Below the pieces are notes generated by a model. The model searched no databases and was not told the DNA's origin. It saw only the letters and a list, made by a program, of their open reading frames with translations. Of a DNA stretch of 64,000 bases, positions 11,730 to 23,667 are shown piece after piece (position 1 is the stretch's first letter; every line of letters starts with the position of its first letter). This stretch comes from Ophioceras dolichostomum (taxonomy: Eukaryota; Ascomycota; Sordariomycetes; Magnaporthales; Ophioceraceae). The position numbers and the translations under genes were made by a program. Location of the stretch: assembly GCA_003049485.1 (NCBI GenBank), contig PYST01000048.1, positions 68,096 through 132,095 of the forward strand, in the 5' to 3' direction.

Positions 11730-14700
11730 CTATATTTGGCTCACCGCAGCCGCGCTCAGCGTGCTTGGCACTTGTTTACGGACGAGGCCGCGGGCGCCTC
11801 GCTGCTCGGGACGGGGCACTCCCTGGATGGCACGGGGCTCCTTCATCATGGACGGATCGAGCCTCGCCGGCATCCGCGTCGTTACCGCCCGGTAGTCACC
11901 AGGGAACTTGGCGTTAGGTACAGGCACCGAGGCCGTCCGCCATGTGTGCTCGCTGGTATCGCCCAAGTATCCAGCCGCCTTGGCCGGCCTGGACAGAACC
12001 GACGAGCCCAGCGACGCGCCGTGGGATGCACGGATGGTAGACAGCCGGGAGAGGCCCCCCAGCGCTGGACGCCCGCGCGCTTTCTTGGCGAGAATGATCT
12101 CGTCAAAGAGGCGGATGCCCGGGCTGGCCGACGGCTCGCGCTCCCGCTCGTGTATGAACTCGTTGAAAGCTGCAGTATCCGTTAGCTGCCGACTGAACCA
12201 CCCCGGAAACTAGGAAATCAGGAGGCTGGGGAGTAAACAGACTAGCAGAAACGTACCTTGGGTGTCCCGCATCACGACGGCGTACTCCTGCTGCTCGTGC
12301 GGCAGACTCCTAATGAAACCAGCCATGTCGAACGCATAGAGTTGACCATTGACCTTCTGATCCTTAGTCGGGCGGCCCATGTGTTTGCGGTATGTGTAGA
12401 GCAGACTGGCCAGGCAGCGGACGAAGGTAGCACGCACGCGATCCGGATGGAAGGCGATTGGACAGACCAAGCAGGCCACACTCAGGCAGCGGCCATGAGA
12501 TGCACAACGGCACCCGGAGCATCGGTACAGGTCGTCGGGCTCACAGCGCTCATCACAAATGTCACAGGTCACGAACCCTGTCTCCATCGCCTCGCGGGGA
12601 CTCCACACGAAGCAGTGGCCCTCGACCCAGACGGTTGTGTCGGTGCTGATCACGGGCTGAACTAGCATATGGGGCATTACCGTGGACGCAGCGAGAGTTG
12701 ACTGCGCATATGTCGATGGTGCGTAGCCGCCGCCACCCACACCACCATACCCGTACGACGACTGCGAGTCGAGAGAGATGGCCGAGACGGAAAGGCTCTG
12801 CCCATGTACATAAGTGTGATTGCTGCCATTGCTGTTGCTGGTGCCGCTAGAGCCACTGATGTTGCTGCTGGTGGTGCCGTTGTTTTGGTTGAGAAACTGC
12901 AGACTGGGCCGGTGCAGCGGGCCGTGCCCAGGCCCGAGACGAGCGTCGACCACACCGAAGGACGAGCTGCGGCGAGACCGGTCGTCAAAGTGACCCGAGC
13001 GCTTCTCGCGCAGAGCGGTCGAGAAGGTGGCAAAGCCGGAGTCACTGCGGGAGATCGGGGTCGTTGGCGTGGTCGGTGTTGAAGGCGTGGTGGGCGAGAG
13101 GGGTATCGGTGGGAAAATCATCGAGACAGGTGACACTGAAGTGGGCGGGCTGGTTTTGCCGGAGCGGGCTGTAGGCGGGCGCTCGGCTGACGTCGTTGAG
13201 TTCACCGTCGCACTCGTGGCGCGACGCGAGTACACGAAGGCATTATAAAGGGGTGGACTCGGCGGGGTGGACGGGTCAGGCTCGCCGAAGGTGGACGAGC
13301 TTTGTGAAGCCCAACGCCCCAGGCTGGAGGGCGGAGGATCCGCGTGGAATACTGACGGATTCTCAGCCGAAAACCCGTCGTAGGGGAACGACTCTATGGC
13401 GTACGGTGGCGGACCGGCGGGCACGCCGAAGCGTATGCGGTGGGGAGCGGCAAGCTGCAGGAGCGACATCAGTTTGCGGCGGATCTGGCGCGGGAGTCGC
13501 GGAGGCGGGGCCGAAGTGGTACTGGCGCCAGTGGGCTCGACCGTGTCACTGTCGAGATCAACCAGCACACAGTCGTCCTCGGGCAGGGCGACATCTTCGT
13601 AGCGCTTTTCGATGCCGACGATGTAGGGGCAAGGGGCATCCAGGGCCTGCACCAGGCGGGCAGGCAGGACGGGGATGAATACGCCGGTCCATCGAAGTGG
13701 GTACAGCAGCGAAATCAGGGCGTGACACGCGAGGTGCAGCATAGCCGTGTGCGACGAGGCGAAGATGATGCGCGACTCAGCCAGAGCGTGCTCGAACAGC
13801 AGGACCAGGTTCTCGAGCGACAGGCAGCGGCACAGCGCGTACAGGTCGACACTTCTCGAGCCGGGGAGCTCGTTGGCAGCCTCGCGCCGCGCGAACAGAC
13901 GCAGCTCGCGCACACCAAGCTCGACCTGTGTGGCAGAGCCGAGCGGGGAGGGTGCCTCGGTACACAGGTTGACCACGTAACGCTCCAGCGGCTGCCAGCG
14001 CCCCACGCGGGGAGAGCTGGGCGGCACTCGCAGCACGCCCCCGTCCGTCATGGGGACCACCACGGCGCGCAGCCACTCCTTCCAGAAGACGGCCCTCCCG
14101 GCGTCGCGGCCCAGAACGCCGTACGCGCGCGGAACCCACAGGCCGCTCTCACCGGCTGCCGTCAGCCCATCGATCTTCGAGGCCGCGCCGTGTCGTAGTG
14201 GCCGCAGCATCTCGGCCATCAGTCCGATCTTCTCCTCCACCGCGCTGATCTGCTCGTCGAGCGTCTCACGCGCTGCTGATCCGGAGACCACCCCAGGGAG
14301 CCGTGCCAGCAGTTGCGACAGGTTTGCCCGCTCCGCCGCCAGCCGCACCCCGAGGCTGGCAGCCAGCTCGCGCTCCTCGTTCGACATGTGGCTCTGCCTC
14401 CATCGCTCGCAACGCTGCTCCACCTCTTCGGCCACCTCGGCCTGTAGAGCCGTCCACACGATCACCGCCACCCCGTGCACTTTGCTGCCGTCCTCCGACG
14501 TCATGGTGAACCCGTGCCACGTCGACCGTGGCCGGTCGTCCGACGACACGATCTGGATGTCGTTGGGGAACGCGAACATGGGTACGTAGTCAGGAAACCG
14601 ACCCCTGCGTGAAACTTCGTCGGTTGCCGCCCCCGCCGTGCTGGATGATGGCCTCGCCCCCTCTCGTGGCGGGTAACGATCTAACAGGGTTGGCTCGAAA

Positions 14701-15528
14701 CGCCGCTTCAGCGGGTGCATATTCGGGTCTGTATTCAGTGGCTCAGGGGGGGGGATCACCGAGTTGTAGTTGCTGAGGCGCTTAGCAGTCCTAATCGAGG
14801 CTGAAGCAATGGAGAAATGCGAAGTCTCGATGTCAGCGTTCCAGTTCCGTTTCCGGGGTGTGATTCTTGAGTTGTGCTGGGAGAGTACCAGACGGCTTAC
14901 CTGCTCTCGGAGCCACCGGCTGTTTCCTCATACTGTTCATGTCCCTAAAGCTCATTTTGCGGCGAATGCTGCCCTTGATGCTCCTGAGGGGGCTCTTCCG
15001 CCCACTGGCCTCGCCATCCTCGGCGCGGATCCGCTCTGCCCTCGGGTTCACCATCGGCGGCCGGGCTTGAATTTTTGCCCCCGCGCTGAACGTCAGGTCG
15101 TCCAGGAAGCTCTCCCGCTCCACCGCGAACTTGAGGAGTGCCTTATCGAAGTCGAAGTCACCGGGGCCAATGGCCAAGTGATCGGGCTGCAGAAGGCCGC
15201 CGCCGATGCCGTTTGAGGCGGGCACCGGCCGGATCGTGGCGCTGCTCCTGTTGCTCCGAGTGCCTCCATCTGGGTCGTCACCCGGTTGCAAGCCAGCCAG
15301 GTCATCCGTGGACAGCCTTGATAACCGGTTGGCCGAGTTCTGGCGGGAGTGTCGTGCGGTGGCCTTGGAGGACGAGTTGGGCGTCTTATTGCTTGGCTCG
15401 GGCTCGCCGTCCTCCGTTATTGTCTCGTCGACATTTGGCGGGGCCGAAAGGGGCGCATCGTTGTACGATATCGACTCGATCCCGGCGATCCAGAAGTAGT
15501 CGGCGAGCGGCAGTAACGACTGGTCCAT
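11730..15528 (-). CDS. DENN-domain protein (Rab GEF) with cysteine-rich module
   Basis: Exons in transcript order are 14901-15528, 12257-14800 and 11730-12169, 1203 residues, all junctions in phase. DENN proteins activate Rab GTPases by nucleotide exchange. A Ser-rich N-terminus precedes the uDENN part (YVPMFAFPNDIQIVSSDD, about residue 280). A coiled stretch and the cDENN core follow (about 470-640), with ESRIIFASSH and ALISLLYPLRWTGVFIPVLP. A long Ser/Thr/Pro-rich linker (640-930) leads to a Cys-rich zinc-type module (CDICDERC...CSGCRCASHGRC...CLVC, about 955-990). The dDENN part then follows directly (FVRCLASLLYTYRKHMG, MRDTQAFNEFIHERE, about 995-1070), spanning the last intron. The tail is basic and unstructured. 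The Rab target cannot be told from sequence. The first intron (14801-14900) was placed by phase, using the acceptor TTCAG just before 14800. Confidence 0.85.
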
Positions 15529-17813
15529 GGTGGATCATCTGATCTTTGCCCCTCTCCACAGCGCCCGCTCCAGCTTATCGGTCGCGATCGGTGTGAGTGA
15601 TACACTCGAGACGGGGGATAGACAATCCTTCCGTTCGCACTCAAAGAGGGATAGATCGTTTCCGTTTCGTCCGATTAGGCCGGATCGGTCCCTGCTTCTG
15701 ATGGCGCCGACTGTATATTTTTTGCTAAATCCTCTTTTATATTCCCCCTCCTCCAACTCTGAGATGCAGTCCTCAGGGCAGGGTGGGTTCGACGAGGAGA
15801 CTAATCCAGGCCAAGAATCTGGGCCGATAGTCAATATCGAATCGAAGGGTGAGTGGGGTGAGAACGCACTGATGTTGAATAGGGTGACGGGACCGAACTC
15901 ATTAGTTGACAGGCCGCTGCTCGTCCCCGAACCGCGATCCACGCGTGGTCCTTCCAGGCGTCCGGGAAACCAGGCGGGCGCCTTGAGAAGCTCTACACAA
16001 ATTCAGAGCGAGAGGCCGAGGGAGGGGCAAGTTCGAGGGGGCGAGAGGAAGGACGGGCATATATGCAACTCCAGATCTTAAGAGCAAAACCTGACTGCGA
16101 CCCTGGCAAAATGGTCGGCACGATAAGGTACATGGATCCCACGAGGAGAAAAGAATCCGCCAGAGGGAGGGGCGGTCAACAAGTCGGCAAACGGACGATT
16201 GACCCATCCTCCACGAGAAATCCGTTCTGGAATCGGCGCACTGTATGTACCGTCGGGCTAGGAAGGTGAATCTCGAAAGGGGGTTGGGCGTCTTCACGGT
16301 CAATTTGATGTTTGGCGTCGGAGACCAGTCGCCCGTCAGGCACTTGTGCTACATACACTTGATGCTACTGCACATGTAGCACTTGTCTTCGCCGCTGTAA
16401 GTCTTCTCCATACAGTGCTCCCTTCCCCGCCTAGATGCGGACTAGAACTTGAAGTCCAGTCTGGTCAACATGAACATGCCCGAATTCTGGTACCACCAGA
16501 ACCTGCAGCACATATTGATGTTAATTGAATTCCCCAACAACTGAAGCACCGAGGACCATGCCATGCCGTAGTATAGAGGTTGACGGACTCGACTATGTAC
16601 ACGCACACACACATACCACCCCAAGAAAAAAATTTTGGCTAGAATTTTCAAGATTCACTCTGCACAGCTCCCGCCATCAGCCTGCATTTAAGCCCAACGC
16701 TGATGATCCCTGCCGAGTTCAGTGACCCTGCCAACCATGCCGTGTCACACGAAACTTCCGACTACCAGGCCAAGCAGGCCCGACCCCTCGTGCGTCCGTT
16801 CGCATTGCCTGGATTAGCTGGAATGCTTGCTGCACCAAGCGTGTCACTTGTGGGAGTGGAAGCGCGAATTCAGAAGAATGCCCCAATTCTGATTTATCTT
16901 GCTTTGGCTGTCGTTTGGCTGTCTTCGGCCGTCCCACCAAGAAAAGCCTCCGTCAGTGGGGCGTGGGGTAGAGGGGATGGGTCGCTTTTCCTCCTTACGG
17001 CGCTAGGTTTTATACATAGTACCCGCGCTTGCAAGTGTCAGGAGTAGGGGGCTATAGACAGTGGACATTGGACAGTCAGACTGATTCGACGCATGGTACT
17101 AGACCGTTGCCGAAGAATACGACAGCTGCAAACAACACACTCGTTCACGTTGTAGGTGCCTTTGCAACTGAGATTGAGATTGAGGTCTGGCTAACTCTGC
17201 AGGCTGCCTACGGCTACATGCTGGAGCCAATTTCAATGAAACCCACTTCGGCTGGTTCTTGGCTGTGTTCTGGCGCAATAGCATGTCCTTCCTACTGTGT
17301 AGGGCAGAGCCCATCGGCCGGCCGGCCGTTGGCAGAGACGGCACTCGGCACGTCCTGTCGGTCACAGAACGGAGGCCGGGAGAGCCTTGCCCTCTGATAA
17401 GCTACGGCATGCAGGAAACTTCGTATGATACGAAATTAAGCGCTGAATACCTCGTCCCAACAGAGACTTTCCTCGCCGGCTCAATGGCAGGCTAATACCT
17501 GTGGACCCTAGTGCGCAGACCGCAATGATCTGGTGCCTGCCGCCTAGCGCGCCTGTGATCGCTCTTATGTCGGGTAAAACTCAGGCAGTTTCGAGAATGC
17601 TGCCACCCTGCCGAACGACAGATGAGGCAATGGGTGGGAGGACGTCAAGAGGTGTGTAAGGTTTACAAACAGTGCTCCCGCCTTTGTCTAAAAGGTAGAT
17701 GGCGGCAGACACTTATGCACAACAATCGCTATCATGCCGCCCACACACGGGCGTAGGTTTAGGTGGCACGCTCGTAGAGTACACCGACGTAGAGCGACGT
17801 CAAATAGTGTGCT
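15529..17813. other. Long intergenic region, 2.3 kb
   Basis: The largest gene-free stretch. It lies upstream of the DENN gene (reads leftwards) and downstream of TRAPPC13. Frames of 60-180 residues exist on both strands but overlap each other, show no family signature and no consistent splice pattern. A CATGTAGCACTTG / CACTTGTGC inverted element is near 16340-16385. Probably a long promoter or leader of the DENN gene, possibly with an unannotated non-coding transcript. Confidence 0.4.
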
Positions 17814-18871
17814 TCAAGTGCTGAACCTGGTTCCCAGCTTGCCTGTGGACAGGAAGCCCCTGTTGCCCATCTCAGCCATCCACCCAATGCCCAAAGTTCC
17901 AAACACCACCCTGTCCTCATGGACCTTAGCCGATGATCCAATCTCCTCAACGACGAAGCATACCTGCTCGACCTCAGAGGGGTGGAGGACGGGCCTTGAG
18001 CTGCCACTGGCATCCCAGTTGCAGTCAGTATAAGCCATCCCGGGCTCGAGGTCAAGAAGGACTCGTTCTAGTTGGATGGCGTCTTCGCTGCAGTTCTCGA
18101 GTTGGGCTTCGAGTGCCCATCGCCGCCTTTGCGAGTCCTTGGCCGGGGGCAGTGCGCTGGCCTTCGTGCGTACAATGAGAGAGGCCTTGCAGATGAACTG
18201 GTACAGTTTGCGGAATGTGCGAGTGCGCCCGCTCGTGTCGGTAGCTTCATAGTAGCTGACCGTCACAGCAAGAACATGATTGCCTTCCTCCTTCAGGTCG
18301 AAGTTGACGATCTTCTGCAAGGTCTGGCCGTCTTCCAGATCCATGCCGCCTTTGGCCGCGATCCGGTCTCCATGATCAGGGCCAAGGACCAGCTTCGTGA
18401 CACTAGTCGCGCCGGGTGAGCCGGGCGTTTTCATCTCGGCCTCGATGCGCACATCGCGGACCTGCTTCTTCTTGGGAGGTCCGCTCCCAGGGTAAGTCGG
18501 GCCTTCAACGATGTCATGGTTGGCGCACAGCGTGCAGCTGAAGGTCTCTCCCACATAAGCCGACCCAAAAGAGGGCGGTAAGTTGAGGATCGGGCTCAGG
18601 ATGAACGGCTCCGGATTAGCGATGCCATCGGAGCTGTAAGCCAGCGAGGCCGGCGTTGAGCCCTCGCCAGCGGTTGAGATCCCGAGTAGCGCCTTGACTG
18701 GGTACTGAGCGACCAAAGATGGGCGTGACAGACTGAGCTTGGATGGTGGATGATCAGCACTTATTACGCACTCAGCTCACCCGAAGTTCTCATCACCTAC
18801 CGAAGGACTTTCAGTGAAACCGAGTGCGGTTCCTTGACCGCTGCATCAGAAGGATATCGTTGATGACTCAT
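17814..18871 (-). CDS. TRAPP complex subunit 13 (DUF974 family)
   Basis: Two exons, 18801-18871 and 17814-18732, 329 residues. Splicing joins HSVSLKVLR to LSRPSLVAQYP, which recreates the conserved LKV-x-RLSRPSL motif at the start of TRAPPC13 proteins. Other family features are FGSAYVGETFSCTLCANHD, the mid-protein VRDVRIEAEMKTP strand, HVLAVTVSYYE, and the RKLYQFICKASLIVRTK segment. These are predicted beta-sandwich (immunoglobulin-like) repeats. TRAPPC13 belongs to TRAPPIII-type tethering complexes that activate Rab1/Ypt1 in Golgi traffic and autophagy; it is absent from budding yeast but present in most filamentous fungi. The intron (18733-18800) is 68 nt with a GTAGGT donor. The ATG at 18871 overlaps a chance TGACTCA. 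Confidence 0.9.
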
Positions 18872-19325
18872 AGCAGTCAAATGCACATGGCAAAAAAGGA
18901 ACGGGAGCCCAAAATACACCGCCTGGTATTGGAATTCGATACGGACCCAAATAAGTGTTAGTGTAAAACAAGCACTGCGAGCTGTGCGGTGTCCTGAGAA
19001 CCCGACCCCGCCACAGCAGGTTCTTGGTTGGTTCGGGTTCTTATCTTATCGCATGCCTGAACAACTCATGGATATCTCCGGTCTTGTTCATCAATGGAAA
19101 ACCGCATTGACATCGAGGATACCAGGACACGAGTTAAACCCCTATGAAATCACATGGAGAACAACAGGCCAGCATAGATATCTGATTTCGTGTAGTTTGG
19201 ACAACTAGGGGTGGAGGATTGCAGATACCCTAAGACCACTATTTTGCATCAAATGTTGCCATTCCTTGTCTAAATTTTCTTCCCTCGCCCTGCTCTCCCA
19301 GTGTCGATTCAAGCAGGACGCTTTG
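18872..19325. other. Intergenic region, TRAPPC13 promoter / Ilv6 3' end
   Basis: Both neighbours read leftwards, so this holds the TRAPPC13 upstream region and the Ilv6 3' end. Nothing else recognised. Confidence 0.45.
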
Positions 19326-20364
19326 TTAGCCGGGAGGAAGTTGGCTAGCATCGACAACCTCATCTGCTTCTTTGACGTGAGTGTCCTCATCCACCCCGTA
19401 GAGGGGAGACCGAGGCAGAGCCATCAGTCCAGTGCGAGCAGACTCCAGAATCCCGAATGGCTCAATAAGCTTCAGGAAGGAGTCAATCCTGGAGGGCTTC
19501 GCAGACCTGTTGTTTCAGTTAGCAGCTGGAAGCAGGAATCGGAGTTTCGGGGCGCTCGAGGGACAAGCCTGTGGCACAAAAGAAACCTTACACTTCAACA
19601 ATGCAGCTATTAGTGCTTATATCCAGCACCTTCCCGCCAAATTGATGCGTGAAGTAGGTGATGCTCTTCAGATGCTCGTGTTTGTGCCTAAGCGACTCGC
19701 TAACGGCCAGCCGGCTAGGGTGGAAGTCCTGCGCAACCTCTACCAGCGTCTGCTCAGCAGCGTCTAGAGGGACTTCAGCAGCCGCATCAGGAGCTGTTAT
19801 CTCACGATGGTGGGCCAACAGCTCTTCGAAGTACTCAGGACCGAGAATGTTGATCTTAGCCAGCAGGAGCTCCCTCTGCACGAGTGCAGCGCTAGTGTAG
19901 TCGAGTACCGCCCAGACAGGAACAAGATCCTCCAATTGCCTCCTCGCCTGCTCGACAACGCCGTCCTGGCCAGTGAGCACGATCGTCATGCGTGACAGGT
20001 CCTCAACTTCGGTGCTGCAGACCACCAACGAGTCGATGTTGAAACCACGCGCTGCGAGGATGCCCGAGACGCGGGAGAGTACGCCCGGCTCGTTTTGAAC
20101 CAGGCAATTCAGGATATGACGCTTCGGAGGTGCCATTGACGGCGAGGGCATCTCATAGAGGATATTGGAAACCGCCGCTTGGGCTGACCACGAGGGTAGC
20201 ATGTCGTTCACCGGCAATGGAGCCTGGCGCCGCCGAAGGGCCTTGTAGGCAATCGCCGAGGTGGAACTGCTGCTTGAGCTGTGTCTGACGGACGGCTTAA
20301 GGGCCGCAGTCACTGCCGAGCGCCATGGCGTCGTCGAGCAGAGCCGCGCGACCCGCGAAGCCAT
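19326..20364 (-). CDS. ILV6: Acetolactate synthase regulatory subunit Ilv6, mitochondrial
   Basis: Two exons, 19592-20364 and 19326-19506, 317 residues. It is the small subunit of acetohydroxyacid synthase, the first shared step of valine, leucine and isoleucine synthesis; it activates the catalytic Ilv2 subunit and confers valine feedback. A mitochondrial presequence rich in Arg/Ser (MASRVARLCSTTPWRS) opens the protein. The ACT domain starts near residue 83 (HILNCLVQNEPGVLSRVSG, ARGFNIDSLVV). The C-terminal ALS_ss_C domain includes VLDYTSAALVQRELLLAKI and FGGKVLDISTNS. Exon 2 completes this domain with SAKPSRIDSFLKLIEPFGIL and ends at LPPG. The gap between ATG and the divergent KH gene contains an exact TGACTCA motif 210 bp upstream, fitting general amino-acid control. 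Confidence 0.96.
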
Positions 20365-21149
20365 ATAGTGCTAAGGGGCCTTCCGGGGCGTAGCGCAGAT
20401 AGAAGTGACGGCTCGACGAAGGCGAGAGATTTGGGGGGGTCGGAATGAACAGGAGGTAAAACGTTGGATTAAAAAAAAGACTGTCCTGCGCCCTGTCGCG
20501 ACCAGGCAGAGAGGGCTTCCGGGCCAATTCTTCAATTCAGGTTACGCCAAAGACATTATGATGCCTTGCTGGGTGACTCACTGACAGTGACTGAGGAGAA
20601 GAAAGATAAACCCTGTTGGAAGGTCACCGACGCCGGCGTTTTTCGATCTTATCCTTTACCGCTCTCAGATTAGACCGGCAGTTTCTGTGCGAGTTCGGAA
20701 GCCCGCAATTGGGACGCAAACTGACTACCTCCTGTTTACTCCTGGGTTTGGATCGACTTCGAATATTAAGCTCCTAGAACCCATGCTGGTAGCAATATTT
20801 TAAGCATGTAATTACTGTATACTGAATGGATTGGTATGGGTTGGTAGCTTCATGCTCCATTGTGGATGAGGGGATGAGCTCCTCCAGTAGTGCTCGAAGC
20901 TAGGAAGGCGGTGAAAGCTACAAGCTTGATGAATGAAAATAGTAAGACACTCCCTGTTTAGGTTTAGCTCGAAAGAATTTCCCCGCTCAGCCAGTTGGCG
21001 AACAAAGGCACAAAGGGTCATCGTGCACAGATTTCCTATGAAATAACTGCAAGGTCAGTTCCTCGAGGGACCTCAATCGAGCAACCGATCGGCAACCCGC
21101 CATTACCTCGATCCCAGGACGCATCTCTGTCGCCAGCATCCTTTCCGCA
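20365..21149. promoter_or_regulatory. Divergent promoter Ilv6 / KH-domain gene
   Basis: 785 bp between two start codons. It contains TGACTCA at 20574-20580 and a partly symmetrical flank (TGACTCACTGACAGTGACTG). A CCAAT box is at 20524-20528. No other gene seen. Confidence 0.55.
20574..20580. promoter_or_regulatory. Gcn4/CPC1-type site TGACTCA
   Basis: An exact match to the bZIP consensus TGA[C/G]TCA, 210 bp upstream of the Ilv6 start. Gcn4 and its Neurospora/Aspergillus homologues CPC1/CpcA activate amino-acid genes through this site under amino-acid limitation. A 7-bp match can occur by chance, but the gene context supports it. Confidence 0.6.
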
Positions 21150-23667
21150 ATGGATGAGTCAGAGAGGCGCAGCACGAAGCGCTCGCGCTTCGACCAGACT
21201 GAGCCCGAACCGGCCAAGAGAGCTTCTCGGTTTGACCGTCGATCTCGATCGCCTCCTACGCGTAAGGCTGAGTCGGGTCGCAGCCGTAGCCCTCTGTCAC
21301 CATCACGAGAAGCATCTGCCACAGCTCAAGAACCAGCGCCATCCCTAGACCCAGCTGCAGCTGCAGGTGAGTCTTAGCTCTCCGGTTCCCCTACTATTCC
21401 GGCCCTTTGCCCCCATTCTTCGCCGTTGCTCCGCTCAGCCTGCTCTAAATCCCCTCTCCGTCTCCTGGCGACTGACAGACAAGCGTTACAGCTGCCGCGG
21501 CGGCGAAAATCAATGCACAGCTTCAGGCTCGCAAGGGGAATCAGCATGGCGACGGCCCACCAGTCAAGTCGTCCGCGGCCAGGGCTCTGGCCTCTAGCGC
21601 ATCGGGATCCGGTACTATCAATGGCGAGATGTACATCGCCGACGGAGACTTCATCAAGGACATCGAAGTCAACGACCTGCGCAATCGATATCTGTTGACC
21701 AAGGGCTCGACCCAGAAAATGGTAAGGTCGCGCAACTATGAGCTAGCTGGGATATGCCACAGCGCTGCTCTCTCAAGAGTGTCGCCTGCCATGTCTCGAC
21801 GCGCATATACTGTTTTTTACCGTCGGGAAAACTTGTGCTTACTCGACAGATAATAGCTCTCGAGGAGCGCAAACCCTCTTTGGCATCTGCTGACCTCGTG
21901 TGCCAAAATCTAGATCAAAGACGAGACTGGCGCTGGTACGCTTTGTCCTCGTCTTCCACCGTTGCTTTGCAAGATCATTCGTTGACCAGCATAATGCCGT
22001 CTTTCTTCACCAACTAGATGTCACGACCCGCGGAAATTACTACCCGGACAAGAGCATGGCAACAGCTGCGGTGAGCCACCCCCAAGCCGACCATATCCCT
22101 CACACAACTGGCCAGTCACAGATGTACTGACTATGGCAGGAACCAGAACCCCCCGCTGTACCTCCATGTCACGAGCACGTCCAAAGAGGGCCTCGAAAAA
22201 GCGGTCGCGAAAATCGAGGAACTCATGAAGCAGGAGCTGCCCCAACTCGTCGACGAGCGTAGGTTCCGACGGCGTGAGGAGCAGCCCCCCGTCGAACGAG
22301 ACGAGTATGGCCGGGTAAGCTACGAGTTCCCCCAACGGCAGTCCCGAGGCAGGCTTGTCTTGCTCGCATGGGTCGTGTGAGCCCCATCTATAGGCAGCAT
22401 CGGCCTCATAGGTACCTGTGTACTGACCTTTTTTCTCAACTCAGCGCAAATGGCCCGAGGAGAAAATCCCTATCAATCTGGAGTCGGTTCCGGGATTCAA
22501 CCTCCGAGCGCAAGTGGTAGGCCATGGCGGCTCATATGTCAAACATATCCAGCAAGAGACTAGCTGTCGCGTGCAAATCAAGGGACGGGGTTCGGGGTAT
22601 CTCGAATCATCAACTGGTCGGGAGAGCGAGGAAGACATGTTCCTCCACGTAGCGTAAGTTCCCCTTTTGCCATGTCACAGTCGCCTGAGGTTCTGCCTCC
22701 ATAGGGTGCTCCCTGTCAGACTGACTCAGCCTAGCGGTCCGGACCCCAACATGGTCGAGAAGGCCAAGGAGATGTGCGAAGATCTCCTGGGGGCTGTTAA
22801 GGAGCAATACGAGGAGTTCAAAAACCGGCCTCCTCGCTTCAGCGGGGACCGGGATCGGGACCGGCACAGTGGTGGAGGGGACCGCCACTTCGGCGGCGGC
22901 GACCGACACTACGGTGGTGGTGGTGGTGGCGATCGTTCTTTTGGGGGTGGTGACCGTCATTATGGCGGAGGCGGCAGCGGTGGTGGATATGGCGATCGCC
23001 ATGGAGACCGCCACGGAGATCGCCATGGAGACCGTCATGGAGACCGCCATGGGGACCGCTATGGTGGACAATCAAGCAACCATCACGGCGGGCCCCAGGG
23101 CGGCCCCAACCACGGTGGCCCGCACGCAGGCCCCCATGGAGGTCCCCACGGTCCCTCGCATGGATACCCCGGATCTCAGGGCCACAACAACTTCAGTTCA
23201 ACTGGGGCACCTCCCGCGACGATGGGCCCGGCCGCTACCACAGCTGCACCTCCTGCGGTCAGCCACAGCGCCCCAGACTACTCCCAATATGCGCAATACT
23301 TCGCTGCAGGGGGACAACAAGACCCATACGCTGCTTATGGTGGCTACGCTGCGTAAGCTCTCCTTTTTCTCACTCCTCACTCTCTCGTATCTCCAGTAGG
23401 GTCATGCACTGACTGACATTGCTATGGTATAGCTATATGCAAATGTATCAGCAATACTACGCCTCTCAGCAGCAAGGTGCGGCATCTGCCCCTGTCGCGC
23501 CAGCGAACGCTGCTCCGCCGCCTCCACCACCACCACCCCCAAGCGATGCCGCCCCACCTCCTCCGCCTCCGCCTAGCTCAGCGGCGCCGCCACCTCCACC
23601 GGGTCCTCCTGGTCCTCCAGGGGCAAGCGGCAGCTACAGCGCTGTCCCGCCGCCGCCCGGTCTGTAG
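21150..23667 (+). CDS. KHDC4/BLOM7-like KH-domain RNA-binding protein
   Basis: Eight exons: 21150-21366, 21492-21721, 21914-21935 (22 nt), 22018-22070, 22147-22314, 22445-22653, 22735-23352, 23433-23667, 583 residues. All phases agree. An Arg/Ser-rich N-terminus (SRFDRRSRSPP) precedes an Ala-rich helix (AAAAKINAQLQARKG). Two KH-type units follow. The first reads IEVNDLRNRYLLTKGSTQK, IKDETGADVTTRGNYY, NPPLYLHVTS. The second reads VPGFNLRAQVVGHGGSYVKH, IQQETSCRVQIKGRGSGY, GRESEEDMFLHV. This pairing matches human KHDC4, a splicing-associated RNA-binding protein. The tail holds GDRH repeats, Gly-rich and Tyr/Gln-rich stretches (MQMYQQYYASQQQ) and Pro runs ending near PPPPGL. The acceptor at 22147 was chosen to keep NPPLYLHV. 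Role in pre-mRNA processing is by family. Confidence 0.88.
22991..23062 (+). repeat. 12-bp tandem repeat coding Gly-Asp-Arg-His
   Basis: Six imperfect 12-bp units (consensus GGAGACCGCCAT) in frame in exon 7 of the KH gene give GDRH x5 then GDRY. Third-position changes between units suggest the array is not brand new. Confidence 0.85.

Noticed and set aside
13440..14198. 252-residue open frame antisense to the DENN gene
   Set aside because: Opposite-strand shadow of the cDENN coding region, with low-complexity Gln/Arg/His composition.
15527..16081. 184-residue frame in the gap upstream of the DENN gene
   Set aside because: Overlaps minus-strand frames of similar size, no signature, no splice support; treated as non-coding.
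18864..18870. TGACTCA at the TRAPPC13 start
   Set aside because: It overlaps the start codon and coding sequence (ATGAGTCATC); probably chance.
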